Assembly (NCBI GenBank): GCA_905116865.2 | Contig: CAJHNH020001099.1 | Span: forward strand, 135,476-199,475 | Length of the DNA stretch: 64,000 nt | Direction: 5' to 3' | DNA from: Candidula unifasciata | Lineage: Eukaryota; Mollusca; Gastropoda; Stylommatophora; Geomitridae | Shown here: piece by piece, positions 1-64,000 of the stretch | Layout of the letters: each line of letters begins with the position of its first letter | How positions within the stretch are numbered: position 1 is the stretch's first letter | Program-made: the position numbers and the translations under genes | Notes under the pieces: model-generated | What the model was told of the DNA's origin: nothing | The model's database searches: none | The model's input: the letters and a program-made list of their open reading frames with translations, nothing else

Positions 1-153
1 TGGATTGGAGAGTTCAAGAATGTTTCTGTGTGCTAGGAAACAGAAACTTTAGAAGCCACGAAATTAAAACAGAAAAGTGAAGTTTTGCAGGTTGCTATTC
101 GATTTCAAAGTTATTTGATTACCGTAACTGTATTTTGTTGATTTTCTTCATAG

Positions 154-7543
<7,390 letters not shown>

Positions 7544-7611
7544 TATCACACTTAGCACACAACTCTGTGTTCACGTCAAAATATCAAAAACTGCTCACTG
7601 TTTGAGAAATT

Positions 7612-7800
7612 TCTTCTTCTCTTAGTGTTCACCAGCTGTAAACTACAGCAGAAAGTTCTGGTTGTTCGTCTACTTCTGGACTGTGGTCTAGTTCTGGAAC
7701 TTGAGTTTGCCTCCTCATCTAGTGTACAAATTTGGTTTATTTGTGTGCAGACTGTTGGTTCCTCACCTCTCAGGCAGGTGCACTGACTGAAAAGAAAACC
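7612..7800 (+). repeat. Family A repeat
   Basis: TTCACCAGCTGTAAACTA to CTCTCAGGCAGGTGCACT; it probably lies in the KAT2 3' untranslated region. Confidence 0.7.
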
Positions 7801-7839
7801 CCCTTATTAGTTGAGTTTTACTATTTGCTTATAAGGGGT

Positions 7840-8044
7840 GTCAGCATCTGTGCTTCCTAATGCCAGGGTCAATTCCAGATGCAGACGGTTTGCCTTGCGT
7901 TGGTTTCGACAGTGATACTAAAAGTTGACTGTTCAGAAGGGATGGCAAACAACTGACGTAAACCTTACCTATGAAAATCACAAAAAGCCACACAGAAAAC
8001 GCTGGGTTGGTTCCTCAATGTCCTCTAAAGGATCCGCAAGTAAC
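7840..8044 (+). mobile_element. SINE-1 copy
   Basis: CATCTGTGCTTCCTAATGCC, GTCAATTCCAGATGC, CAGAAGGGATGGCAAACAAC, and tail GGTTCCTCAATGTCC then AAAGGATCC. It follows a family A copy directly, as also happens at 39495-39812. Confidence 0.65.
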
Positions 8045-8090
8045 TTTTTTTTTTTTTTTAAATAAGGGGTAGTTGGTCTGTTCTTTTGTA

Positions 8091-8136
8091 CCCCCCCCCC
8101 CCCCCCCCCCCACCCCCCCCCCCCCCCCCCCCCCCC
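8091..8136. repeat. Poly-C tract
   Basis: 46 bases of C with one A at 8112. Confidence 0.9.
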
Positions 8137-8415
8137 TTTCCTCATATGAGGGCTAGTGAACCCACACAGGGAGAGAAACCGATTAACTGTTGAAATAATG
8201 TATATCACAGGACGTAATACATTTGATATAAACAAACCCACCCAGATGGGTCTGTAGGGAACCCCAGTCCTTTTTTATATATTTTTTTTAAGGATATCAA
8301 AGAGTATTAAGCAGTGACATCACAATGCAGTTGAACCAGTTGTGAACAGTTTTATACAGTTGAGTTGGTTTTAGGAATTTGCTGCTGTTGGGATTAGCAT
8401 CTGATTAGTAGTTCT

Positions 8416-8433
8416 TTAACTCTTTCAGTCCCA
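8416..8433 (+). repeat. Solo piggyBac-like terminal motif
   Basis: TTAACTCTTTCAGTCCCA matches the ends of the elements at 4945 and 62240, but no partner end was found downstream. Confidence 0.4.
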
Positions 8434-8571
8434 CAAGCTTCTAACCAATGTCCAGCGGAGTTAAGAATGGCAATAGTAAACTTATAGGTGTACTACTTCC
8501 AGGGGTGCCAACTATAGAACCTTTTCAGGAAACAAATATGTTGGCTTGAGTTCTTATTCTCTTTGCAGAGT

Positions 8572-8800
8572 GGATGTTTCAAAAACTGCTTTACATTCAC
8601 CGGCTGTAAACTGCGAAAGAAAGTTTTTTAAATTTTTTATTTGTCCACTTCTTTCTGGATTATGGTTGTCTCCAGGACTTGAGTTTTGTGTGCATACCCA
8701 TTTCACAGATCTATCTTATTTGTATGCAGACTGTTGGTTCCTTGCTTCTCAGGCAGATGCACTTTGACGGAAACACCTCTGAATAGTTAATTTTCACAAC
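8572..8800 (+). repeat. Family A repeat
   Basis: TTCACCGGCTGTAAACTGCG to CTTCTCAGGCAGATGCACTT. Confidence 0.7.
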
Positions 8801-9104
8801 TTGCTTCTTAGGAGGGCAGTGGTTATTTTTGTGTCCCACAAGGGGGGCCTTAGAACCCACACTAGGGCCCTAGAACCCACACTGGGGCTGCCATATCTGG
8901 GGACCGAACCCAGGCCAGTCTCTACAGGCAAGTGAAATAACATTGTACATTTGTAATGTATTCATGAATGTTGTGTTCCGATTGGTTTATAACATGATAT
9001 CACATGTTTATTAAATATTTCTGACAAGCACATTGCTCATTGTTTTGACTTGTCTGCATTTTGGAATGTCTCTCTTTTTATCTATTTATGATACTTTGTG
9101 ACAT

Positions 9105-9425
9105 TATTTTAAATCTCTTGCCCTGAGAAAGCTGTTTTTCCAGCTTTTGGGTGAAATAGAGATATGTCTTTGGACACATTATTGTGCCATACTGGCATCC
9201 AAGTCAAAGTGACCAAAACTGATCAAAGGGAAGGAAGTCAGTTAATTGTTTGCTCTATGTTTAGTGATTATATCCCTTTACCTAGGATCAAAGAAGCATA
9301 AACCTGCCTGTATGGTCTAGGAGTTTGACCCCTTGAATTTGTTGTAAAAACTCACCAAGACTCCAGATTTCTTCTCTTTTTATTTCTCAAGGTAGTTTTA
9401 GTAAATTATAAGGATGCATTGTGTT
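9105..9425 (+). mobile_element. Repeat unit shared with 17640-18006 (SINE-4 body)
   Basis: Shared blocks are TCAAAGGGAAGGAAG, TTTAGTGATATA/TTATA, GACTCCAGATTTCTTC, CAAGGTAGTTTTAG and ATTATAAGGATGCATT. A box B-like GAGTTTGACCCC lies at about 9328. Confidence 0.5.
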
Positions 9426-9519
9426 TATAAAGAAAAGACTTTTAAATGGGGTGAAAGATGCCCAGGAATGTTCAAAACAAACCAAAAGTTGTTTTAGATT
9501 TTTCATATGTAAGAGACAA

Positions 9520-9800
9520 TGTCACCACTGATCATGAGGGCTATTAGACCAAAATGGCTGGGGCATACTGAGAGAATGTCAGATGACAGAGATGTAAAAA
9601 CTATTTACACAACGGAGCTGAATGGTCGTAGACCACGAGGCAAACTAAGAAGATGATGGAGAGATAATATACAGACAGATCTACAAACACTTGGTGTCAT
9701 CAACTGGAAAAAGAAGGCCAACCACAGAGATGAATGAGGTGGGTGATATCTGAAGCAGTGAACCTCAAAGGCTCAAAATGCTGAAGAAGTAGAGACAATG
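9520..9800 (+). mobile_element. Non-LTR 3' fragment
   Basis: The translation contains WLGHTERMSDDRDVKTIY, LNGRRPRGK and DNIQTDLQTLGVINWKKKA before stops. The same tail appears at 28515, 33880 and 47345. Confidence 0.65.
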
Positions 9801-9835
9801 TGAATCAAAGCTGACAAATTACAGGTGATATTATA

Positions 9836-10016
9836 GGCATGTTATGAGAAGAAATGGACTAGAAAAACTTGGTGACATTTGACAAGACTGATGGGAAAAA
9901 AGAGCAATGTGAATGTAAAGAGATAAATATCTGAATGGCTAAGCCATATGGATGGGGCGAGACAAAAATATTGACCTGATCCGTGATTCTAATGATCATG
10001 TGAGACAGTGAAACAT
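9836..10016 (+). mobile_element. Non-LTR 3' fragment that seeds the 72-bp array
   Basis: CATGTTATGAGAAGAAATGG, GGCTAAGCCATATGGATGGG and CCTGATCCGTGATTCT match the fragment at 41350-41590. Its terminal GACAGCCCA... block continues straight into the minisatellite. Confidence 0.6.
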
Positions 10017-10740
10017 GACAGCCCAGACAACCCATGCTTATTGGTACAACACTTGACGACGACAATGATTAAAGACGTGCCAATGGTTGACAGCCCAGAC
10101 AACCCATGCTTATTAGTACAACACTTGACAACGACAATGATTAAAGACGTGCCAATGGTTGACAGCCCAGACAACCCATTCTTATTGGTACAACACTTGA
10201 CGACGACAATGATTAAAGACGTGCCAATGGTTGACAGCCCAGACAACCCATGCTTATTGGTACAACACTTGACAACGACAATGATTAAAGACGTGCCAAT
10301 GGTTGACAGCCCAGACAACCCATGCTTATTGGTACAACACTTGACGACGACAATGATTAAAGACGTGCCAATGGTTGACAGCCCAGACAACCCATGCTTA
10401 TTGGTACAACACTTGACGACGACAATGATTAAAGACGTGCCAATGGTTGACAGCCCAGACAACCCATGCTTATTGGTACAACACTTGACGACGACAATAA
10501 TTAAAGACGTGCCAATGGTTGACAGCCCAGACAACCCATGCTTATTGGTACAACACTTGACGACGACAATGATTAAAGATGTGTTAATGGTTGACAGCCC
10601 AGACAACCCATGCTTATTGGTACAACACTTGACGATGACAATGATTAAAGACGTGCCAACGGTTGACAGCCCAGACAACCCATGCTTATTGGTACAACAC
10701 TTGACGATGACAATGATTAAAGACGTGCCAATGGACGACA
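10017..10740. repeat. 72-bp minisatellite, 10 copies, open on both strands
   Basis: Ten near-identical units starting GACAGCCCAGACAACCCATG. Because 72 is a multiple of three and no stop occurs, the + strand reads repeated VDSPDNPCLLVQHLTTTMI and the - strand GTSLIIVVVKCCTNKHGLSG. No splice context or homologue supports a protein. Confidence 0.95.
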
Positions 10741-11226
10741 CACAGACAACTCAAATCAGCCATAACATGATTTTGTCAAAAAGAAGAAAAGTCCAAGACC
10801 TGCTAGCTAACTTTTGTCAATAAAATGTTTATTGAGCGAGAACACTCGGCATTGTGAACTTTTTGATGTAAGAAATACAAATGAATAAACACTAACATTC
10901 TTCTTATAATATATTATTGTCAAATGCCTGAAAAACTGGCAGTTGAAAGTAAAAAGTATATGTTAACAAAATCATGAAACACAGCAAACAATGAAAATAT
11001 ATTAAGGGAAACTAACTGATAAAGTTAAATCTAAACATAAAATAAATTTCTATCAATGCTCATTTTTTTTTTTCTTTTCAAATTGTTCAACAGTTTATAC
11101 ATTTTTGTTCTTTCTTTTCTAATTACTATGAAAAATTACTTTAAAATGACAGTTGCATTTATGAATCTGGTAACATTGCAGCCCTACAGTGGTACTAACA
11201 AGCCCTTTATACCCCCACCACCCCAG

Positions 11227-11278
<52 letters not shown>
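11227..11278. repeat. Poly-C tract, 52 bases
   Basis: Longest homopolymer in the window, preceded by ACCCCCACCACCCCAG. Confidence 0.95.
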
Positions 11279-11394
11279 ACACAATACTAGGAAAAGTGCC
11301 CATAGTCCCAACAATCCAGCCTACTGCAGCTACCACAGTGCGTGCAGATCCACCCAGTGCTAGAAAGAATGCCATGAGTTCCAACAAGCCTGCC

Positions 11395-11810
11395 CACAGT
11401 TCTACCCAATGCTAGGAAGAGTGCTCAGCCCAAACAAGCCCATCCAATGCTAGAAAGCATGCTGACAGTTGCAAAAAGCCTACCCAATGCTAGGAAGAGT
11501 GCTTAGTCCAAACAAGCCCATCCTATGCTAGAAAGAGTACTCAGTCCAAACAAGCCCACCCAATGCTAGGAAGAGTGCTTAGTCCAAACAAGCCCATCCA
11601 ATGCTAGGAAGAGTACTCAGTCCAAACAAGCCCACCCAATGCTAGGAAGAGTGCTTAGTCCAAACAAGCCCATCCAATGCTAGAAAGCATGCTGACAGTT
11701 CCAATAAGCCCACCCAATGCTAGGAAGAGTACTCAGTCCAAACAAGCCCATCCTATGCTAGAAAGCATGCTCACAGTTGCAAAAAGCCCACCCCAGTGCT
11801 AGAAAGTTAC
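11395..11810. repeat. Imperfect minisatellite of about 38 bp
   Basis: Repeats of CCAATGCTAGGAAGAGTGCT and AGTCCAAACAAGCCCA alternate with GAAAGCATGCTGACAG variants; about 11 units. Confidence 0.8.
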
Positions 11811-11967
11811 ACAGAAATATGGAAATTATGCTGTAAGGTTGATCTTGACAAGTAAAGACGGTTTACAAAGATATAATTACAAAAATAATGAACAGATGTG
11901 AAATGATTAACTAAGCCTAATTAAAATTAAGCAGGATGCTTTCTTTCTGGAATAATTTTAATTCACA

Positions 11968-12696
11968 GTGTTTTTTACCTATAATAGGCACTTTGTCATG
12001 AGTACCATCACTTTTGTTGTTGATACTTTGAACCTCGGAAAAAAATGGAGTGATGGCATTAAGAACAGCTTTACAGAAATGAACATCAATCTTAATAGTG
12101 CTTGTGACAGATTTAAACAAAGAACGTTAAATCTCCCCCCTGACACTTCTCCTAAACAAAAATCAGGCGCCATGCACATAAATGGAGTACCCCTGAGAGA
12201 GGATAAAGAGCCCACATACCTCGGCGTAACATTTGATGATAGATTAACATGGAGAAAACACATCAACAAGGCAGCAACCAAAGCCAGAAGGAGGGTAGCC
12301 ATTCTGAGAAAACTAAGTGGAACCACATGGGGTGCTAGCGGGAAAATACTTAGAAAAGTTTACCAACAAAGTGTTCGACCACATCTTGAATACGGATCAA
12401 CAGCATGGAGTTCGGCATCAAAAACCACATTGCAAGAATTAGACAAAGTGCAAAATCAAGCACTCAGAGTTACCACAGGCAGTATGAAATCAACACCTAT
12501 AGCTGTGATGGAGAAAATGGGGATGACCCAAGCACTGAGTGAACGCAGAGACACTAAGATGCTTTTACAAGCAGAAAAGTTTCTTAGTATGCCCAGTCAC
12601 CCTATGAATGAAAGATTCAAAAATTTAGCTTTGGGACGACTAAAGAGAAGTAGTTTTTATCCACCAGGCCAAACGGCTCGGCAGACAAACCACTGA
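11968..12696 (+). pseudogene. Reverse transcriptase C-terminal fragment
   Basis: An open frame whose first 20 or so codons lie in flanking DNA. From about 12040 it reads as the RT connection region: NGVPLREDKEPTYLGVTFD, then KVYQQSVRPHLEYGSTAW and KVQNQALRVTTGSMKSTPI. The catalytic palm with the YxDD motif is missing because of 5' truncation; the frame is lost near 12670. Confidence 0.8.
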
Positions 12697-13728
12697 TTTA
12701 CCTGCAACTGATAGATCCTTAAATGCTGTCCCAGAACGGACCCCCTGGAGAGAGAAGTATAAGTTTCCAATACACATCAAGACTGAAGTGAAAGGGGTAT
12801 TTGACAAGGAAGAACAAAACAGTGTGCAGCGCAAAACAGCCACCCTCAGTTTTACTTGATGATGAATACCCTCAGAACCTTTGGGTCCGTGTTTACACAG
12901 ATGGGTCAGCAGAAAGTGCAGTCAGAAACGGAGGTGCGGGAGTGTACATTGAGTATCCTAATAATACCAGGGATACAGCCAAATTACCAACGGGAAAGCA
13001 CTGTCACAACTATGATGCAGAAGTTCAAGCCATCAAGATAGCGGTAGAGAAACTACTAAATACAGGGTATTTTTCACAACCAGTGGTATTCCTGACAGAT
13101 GCAAAAGCAGTACTTCAGTCACTCCAGTCTGGAAAATTACCCACAAGCATACGGACACTATTATCCGAACTAGGCAACCACTGTAAATTAGTAATGCAGT
13201 GGATACCTTCCCACTGTGGAGTTCCCGGAAACGAAAAAGCTGATCAACTAGCTAAGGAAGGTGCAACTGAAGAACAACCTGACATACCAGTCTCTTATCA
13301 ACAGAAGAAGAGAATGATCAAATCAATCAGAATGCCACCGAAACTGGCACAAGATGATTACCATATTATGGACAGACCAGAGCAAGTTATTATCCTTCGC
13401 CTTAGAACAGGGCACAATAGACTTCGCTCCCACATGTACAACAAATTTAAGATTGGCCAATCGGCCATGTGTACTTGTGGACTGGCACCTGAAACAACAG
13501 ATCACATCCTTCAAGACTGTCCCATATTCAACGCTTTCAGGCAAAACATTTGGCCAAAAGAGACACTTGTGGAAGTCAAACTTTACGGGCCGCTTAGTGA
13601 ATTACAAAAAACAGTGAAATTCATACAAGAGACGGCTTTGCAGATATAGACAATTTATTTCATGCGAACGAAAGAAGAAGAAGAAGAACTTCACTGAGGT
13701 ACAAGATGAAAGAGAAGAAGAAGAAGAA
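12034..13728 (+). mobile_element. 5'-truncated non-LTR retrotransposon with 12-bp target duplication
   Basis: Flanked by GATACTTTGAAC at 12022-12033 and 13729-13740. The insert encodes the RT thumb/C-terminus (EPTYLGVTFDDRLTWRKHI, RPHLEYGSTAWSSASK), then RNase H (VRVYTDGSAESAVRNGGAGV; YDAEVQAIK; FLTDAKAVLQ; QWIPSHCGVPGNEKADQLAK, all four catalytic acids visible), then the Cys/His tail CTCGLAPETTDHILQDCP. It ends in (GAA)n. At least two frameshifts (near 12670 and 12795) separate RT and RNase H, so it is dead. The layout fits an I/Jockey-group element with RNase H. Confidence 0.88.
12801..13649 (+). pseudogene. Retrotransposon RNase H domain with C-terminal zinc-binding tail
   Basis: The open 282 codons cover a full RNase H fold: YTDGSA (first Asp), AEVQAIK (Glu), LTDAKAV (Asp), and HCGVPGNEKADQLAK (His, Asp). 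A CxC...H...C motif (MCTCGLAPETTDHILQDC) follows, as in I/Jockey-group elements. The upstream RT is in another frame. Confidence 0.88.
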
Positions 13729-13947
13729 GATACTTTGAACTCGTTTTTCTTTTGCTTGGGGGAAAACCCTAAAAACAAACATACAAACCATGGACACTTA
13801 AACTTAGTTAAGCAATAACATCAATGTAAACTTTTTAAATATTAAATTCTTTTATTGTTGATCAATTTTGCTGACACCCGTATCAAAGTAGATATACATT
13901 TACAAAAAATTAAGTGAAAATATTTCTTTACTGAAATAATGAATAAT

Positions 13948-13973
13948 GGGGGGGGGGGGGGGGGGGGGGGGGG
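13948..13973. repeat. Poly-G tract
   Basis: 26 consecutive G. Confidence 0.9.
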
Positions 13974-14019
13974 CCGCACTCAAAATGGACATTACATATA
14001 TAGTGAAACATTCCAGCAG

Positions 14020-14545
14020 CACAAGTTTACATTTTAATAGTAATATAACTTTGTTCGCTTACAAATTCTGCTGTGTAGTTCTTCCCCCCTTTTCTTTCAA
14101 ACACAAAGTGTGAGCAGTTATGCGAAATAACTGTCACATTTTAATAGTAATATAAATTTGTTCGCTCATCATTCTTCTGTGTAGTTCTTTCCCCCGTTTT
14201 CTTTCAAACACACAGTGTAAGCAGTTGTGCGAAAGAACTGTTACATTTTAATAAAAAGTAATATAAATTTGTTCGCTCATAAATTCTGCTGTGTAGTTCT
14301 TTCCCCCTTTTCTTTCAAACACAAAGTGTGAGCAGTTATGTGAAATAACTGTTATATTTTATTAGTAATATAAATTTGTTCGCTCATAAATTCTGCCCTT
14401 TTCTTTCAAACACAAAGTGTGAGCAGTTATGCTAAATAACTTACATTTTAATAGTAATATAAATTTGTTCGCTTGTAAACTCTGCTGTGTAGTTCTTCTC
14501 CCCTTTTCTTTCAAACAGACAGTGTAAGCAGTTATGCGAAAGAAC
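14020..14545. repeat. Minisatellite of about 105-120 bp, five copies
   Basis: Units contain ACATTTTAATAGTAATATAA, TTTGTTCGCTCATAAATTCT, TTTTCTTTCAAACAC and GAGCAGTTATGCGAAA. Confidence 0.88.
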
Positions 14546-14945
14546 TGGGAATAAAGATCAGCACAAGTGAACACAAGTTCTACGCCTCAGGACAGGACAT
14601 AATAAACTTAACAAGCATATGTACAGGCTTTGTCTCAGTAGTTCACCATTGTGCCCGTGAGGGCTGTGTGTGCAGACTAAAGAACATGTCCTGCAAGAAT
14701 GTCCCTTGTACAGCCCACTAAGAAGGGAATACGGGCCCACCGAGTCAACACTGTACTTAAAGTTGTATGGAACTAACACCGAGTCAACACTGTACTTAAA
14801 GTTGTATGGAACTAACACCGAGTCAACACTGTACTTAAAGTTGTATGGAACTAAAAGGGAACTCCTAAAAAACAGTCAAGTTATTCACAAGAAGATAAGC
14901 ACAGAGGCACACCAAACATACGAAAAGTCTTCTCAACCGGCATAG
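14546..14945 (+). mobile_element. Non-LTR RNase H tail fragment with internal in-frame triplication
   Basis: It encodes TKEHVLQECPLYSPLRREYG, the zinc-binding tail of the same type of element as at 12034. A 39-bp segment at 14738-14855 occurs three times and repeats the 13 residues of TESTLYLKLYGTN without breaking the frame. Confidence 0.75.
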
Positions 14946-15063
14946 GACTGGCACTATTAACCATGGGAAACTGATGTATATGTTCGGGGGGAGGATTCTG
15001 AGCACCTATGGATGTGTCCAGAGTGCCATAAGAATAACCCACCTCAAAACTCATGGAGAGAAT

Positions 15064-62115
<47,052 letters not shown>

Positions 62116-62239
62116 CTGAAGAAGAGAAGATGTAGTGAATGAACTACATGTGTTTTACTGTGGCTATCATAAATACAGATTAAAAAGTAAGTTATCAGCA
62201 ATACATAATTCTAGAGAAATTAATACAGATTTTTTCTTC

Positions 62240-63353
62240 TTAACTCTTTAAGGCCCAAACAACAGTGTGAGCGTAGTTTGAGAAGTTCCGTTCTGCCTAA
62301 ATAACGGTGTCATCGTCAATCATGTGTCTCTTACATTTTGCTTCGCAAACGCGTTCGTACTAGTTTCTAATGTTTGGAGGTACGAATAACCTATTCAGGG
62401 AAAGTCACTCTGTCAAAATCCTTTTAGTTTCATTTCTTGGACTAAACCACACGTGGATAATTTAAGAGAAAAAACATCAAAATTTTTTTAACTGTTCATT
62501 TTTTAAGTTCATTTTTGAGTGCACTGAATACCAATGTTCTAACCACAAGAACAGGTCGCAAAATGCGTCTTTCTGCGGCCGAAGCTCTGAAATTGTTTCA
62601 GTCAGATGTTTTTAATTGTGATAATGATAAAAAAAATTTAGATTTTTCAGAAAGTGATTCGGACGGTGAATTTTCACCAGTGAAGCTGAGCGATCAGCTG
62701 TTCGGAATCTAGCGATTCTGACGAGTTTATTACACAGACAATGTCCCATACTACCGTATTTATGGTGTGAGAGAAAGAAAGTGCTCTAAACAAAGAGATA
62801 GTACTATACTATGGCTAAGCTACATTGAAATCACCGCAGCTACAGTCTGTAAATAACTGTACAAAGTGAATAGTAAATAGTGTGTGTGTTTTGGCTCATT
62901 TTTCTGCCATTTTTTCTCTGAAATTTTGCTTAGCACTCGGTGGGAACTAAGAGCCCCTGAGTGATAAACTAACCCAGAAAGTCATCATAACTTTAGAATA
63001 TGTTAGGAAATTGAACAAACTTTGAAGTTTTGTTCTCAAATTTGGATATTTATTATTCTTGTGGCTGCAAAACCATGGTAAGTGAAGAATTTTTTTGTGA
63101 AATAATGTCCTTGTGAAATTAACACCTGCTGAATTCTTCTTTTCCACTAACTATAACAAAATTAAACAAATACTTATCATCAGATTCAGAATGTAAACTC
63201 ATTTCTCTTTTTAAAAAATGTATACTGTTATAGAGATTAGAAGTATATTACAATCTCTACAGCCTTTCTTGTGCACCCACCCATCTGCCATTTTTGTAAA
63301 GGGAAATTAATGTAGGTCAAGTCTGTCAAAATTCGTGGGCCTGAAAGAGTTAA
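62240..63353 (+). mobile_element. Non-autonomous piggyBac-type element 3 (1114 bp)
   Basis: Ends are TTAACTCTTTAAGGCCCA and TGGGCCTGAAAGAGTTAA (17 of 18 inverted), with TTAA at both ends. The ATG at 62563 begins MRLSAAEALKLFQSDVFNCD then LDFSESDSDGEFSPVKLSD, the acidic start of a piggyBac transposase, stopped at 62712. The catalytic part is missing. Confidence 0.8.
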
Positions 63354-63582
63354 CTCTTTTAGAGCTGTAGAACATACCCCCCTAAATGACTCCAAAACTC
63401 AAAAGAGTGGAGGTCCTACAAGTGTGTCAAGAGCAACCAAGAGGAAAGAATCCAACTTTTCAATACAATGTAATTTGCCTGACTCTGGGCATATAATTGA
63501 TAAGGGCTGTGCCTTTTGTGTTATTTACTACACAACATTAGGCGGTTACTGAAATAGGTGGAAGCTGTGACAATAAAGCGGC

Positions 63583-63852
63583 ATCTGTGGCTTAGGCGTT
63601 GCGAGTCCGACTCGTAATTCCAATGTACTGTGATCGAAACCCACTGTTGGCTGTGTGAGTTTTTATCATGGTATAGGGCGTCGCAGGTTGACCCAGCCTC
63701 AAATGGGTACCAGGATGGCTGTCCTGGGAAAGTAGAAACGGCTGGCGTAATACTGACCACATAACCCACCTAGAGCTAATGGTCTGTACAAATATGGGCG
63801 CTCTTCCCATGTGCCCGATACGCCTAAAAGGTGTGAAAAAGGATTTTTTTTT
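63583..63852 (+). mobile_element. Chimeric SINE: SINE-1 head with SINE-2 body
   Basis: Head GCATCTGTGGCTTAGGCGTT and GCGAGTCCGACTCGTAATTC (SINE-1 type), then GGTTGACCCAGCCTCAAATG, GCTGGCGTAATACTGACCAC and GGTCTGTACAAATATGGGCG (SINE-2 type). Confidence 0.7.
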
Positions 63853-64000
63853 AAAACTTTGTGACAATAAAAATGAACAATCCTTCATAAGGTCAGCAAA
63901 AAGAGAATGTGGTAAATTTGAAACTGCTATAGTCACGAGACTCTCTTAAACTTCCTACAGTGAAGAAAAACAGTGCATCTAGTGAAGACAATGTATTGGT

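Larger units (their letters stand above)
7544..15063. other. Intergenic region between the convergent KAT2 and PRKDC stops
   Basis: About 7.5 kb with no conserved gene. It holds family A repeats, a SINE, C and G tracts, three minisatellites, a retroelement-derived 72-bp array, and a 1.7-kb non-LTR insertion with target duplications. Both genes' 3' untranslated regions and poly(A) sites must lie here; AATAAA-like motifs exist (for example near 10815 on + and 13850 on -), but none can be assigned. Confidence 0.6.
62116..64000. other. PRKDC intron running off the window
   Basis: No further PRKDC exon was recognised. It contains a piggyBac-type element (62240-63353) and a SINE (63583-63852). Confidence 0.6.

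Noticed and set aside
10008..10823. 271-codon open frame on + and 250-codon frame on -
   Set aside because: Both are by-products of a 72-bp array whose unit is a multiple of three and lacks stops; no unique domain, splice context or homology.
11056..11415. Frame with a long proline run
   Set aside because: The proline run is the 52-base C tract; flanks are repeats and show no conserved domain.

Overview
The window is animal nuclear DNA from an invertebrate: intron-rich, AT-rich between exons, and very rich in tandem repeats and retroelement 3' ends. A lophotrochozoan such as a mollusc fits best. This is an inference from the presence of PRKDC, which is missing in flies and nematodes, and from the style of the non-LTR elements. 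There is no operon, CRISPR or bacterial feature.

Two conserved genes lie tail to tail. On the + strand, 154-7543 holds the last five coding exons (213 codons plus stop) of a GCN5/PCAF-type histone acetyltransferase (KAT2A/KAT2B): the end of the acetyltransferase domain and a complete bromodomain. On the - strand, 62115 down to 15064 holds 27 coding exons (1202 codons plus stop) of the DNA-PK catalytic subunit (PRKDC): most of the FAT region, the whole PI3K-like kinase domain and the FATC tail. Both genes continue beyond the window at their 5' ends. Exon phases close at every junction, except for one extra base in the exon at 21572-21761 that breaks the frame in the kinase C-lobe. One protein modifies chromatin and the other repairs double-strand breaks. 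They need not share a pathway here; the arrangement is simply convergent.

The 7.5 kb between the two stop codons, and nearly all introns, are filled with repeats. These are: (i) at least 14 minisatellite arrays with units of about 30-115 bp; (ii) pure C or G tracts up to 52 bases; (iii) several tRNA-derived SINE families and one abundant short interspersed repeat with about 13 copies; (iv) many 3' fragments of non-LTR retrotransposons (reverse-transcriptase C-terminus and RNase H), one with a visible 12-bp target duplication; (v) piggyBac-type elements with TTAA ends, three of which keep a fragment of the transposase N-terminus; (vi) a small hAT-type MITE with a perfect 8-bp target duplication.

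The most interesting structure is at 57222-57965 in a PRKDC intron. A 42-bp minisatellite there is built from the intron's own 3' splice site plus the first bases of the next exon. Each unit therefore repeats the acceptor, and because 42 nt is 14 codons with no stop, use of any repeated acceptor would keep the PRKDC frame. A second array (26238-26700) overlaps a PRKDC splice donor, and a third (44255-45125) repeats an acceptor-like motif in front of an unrecognised + strand exon-like segment.
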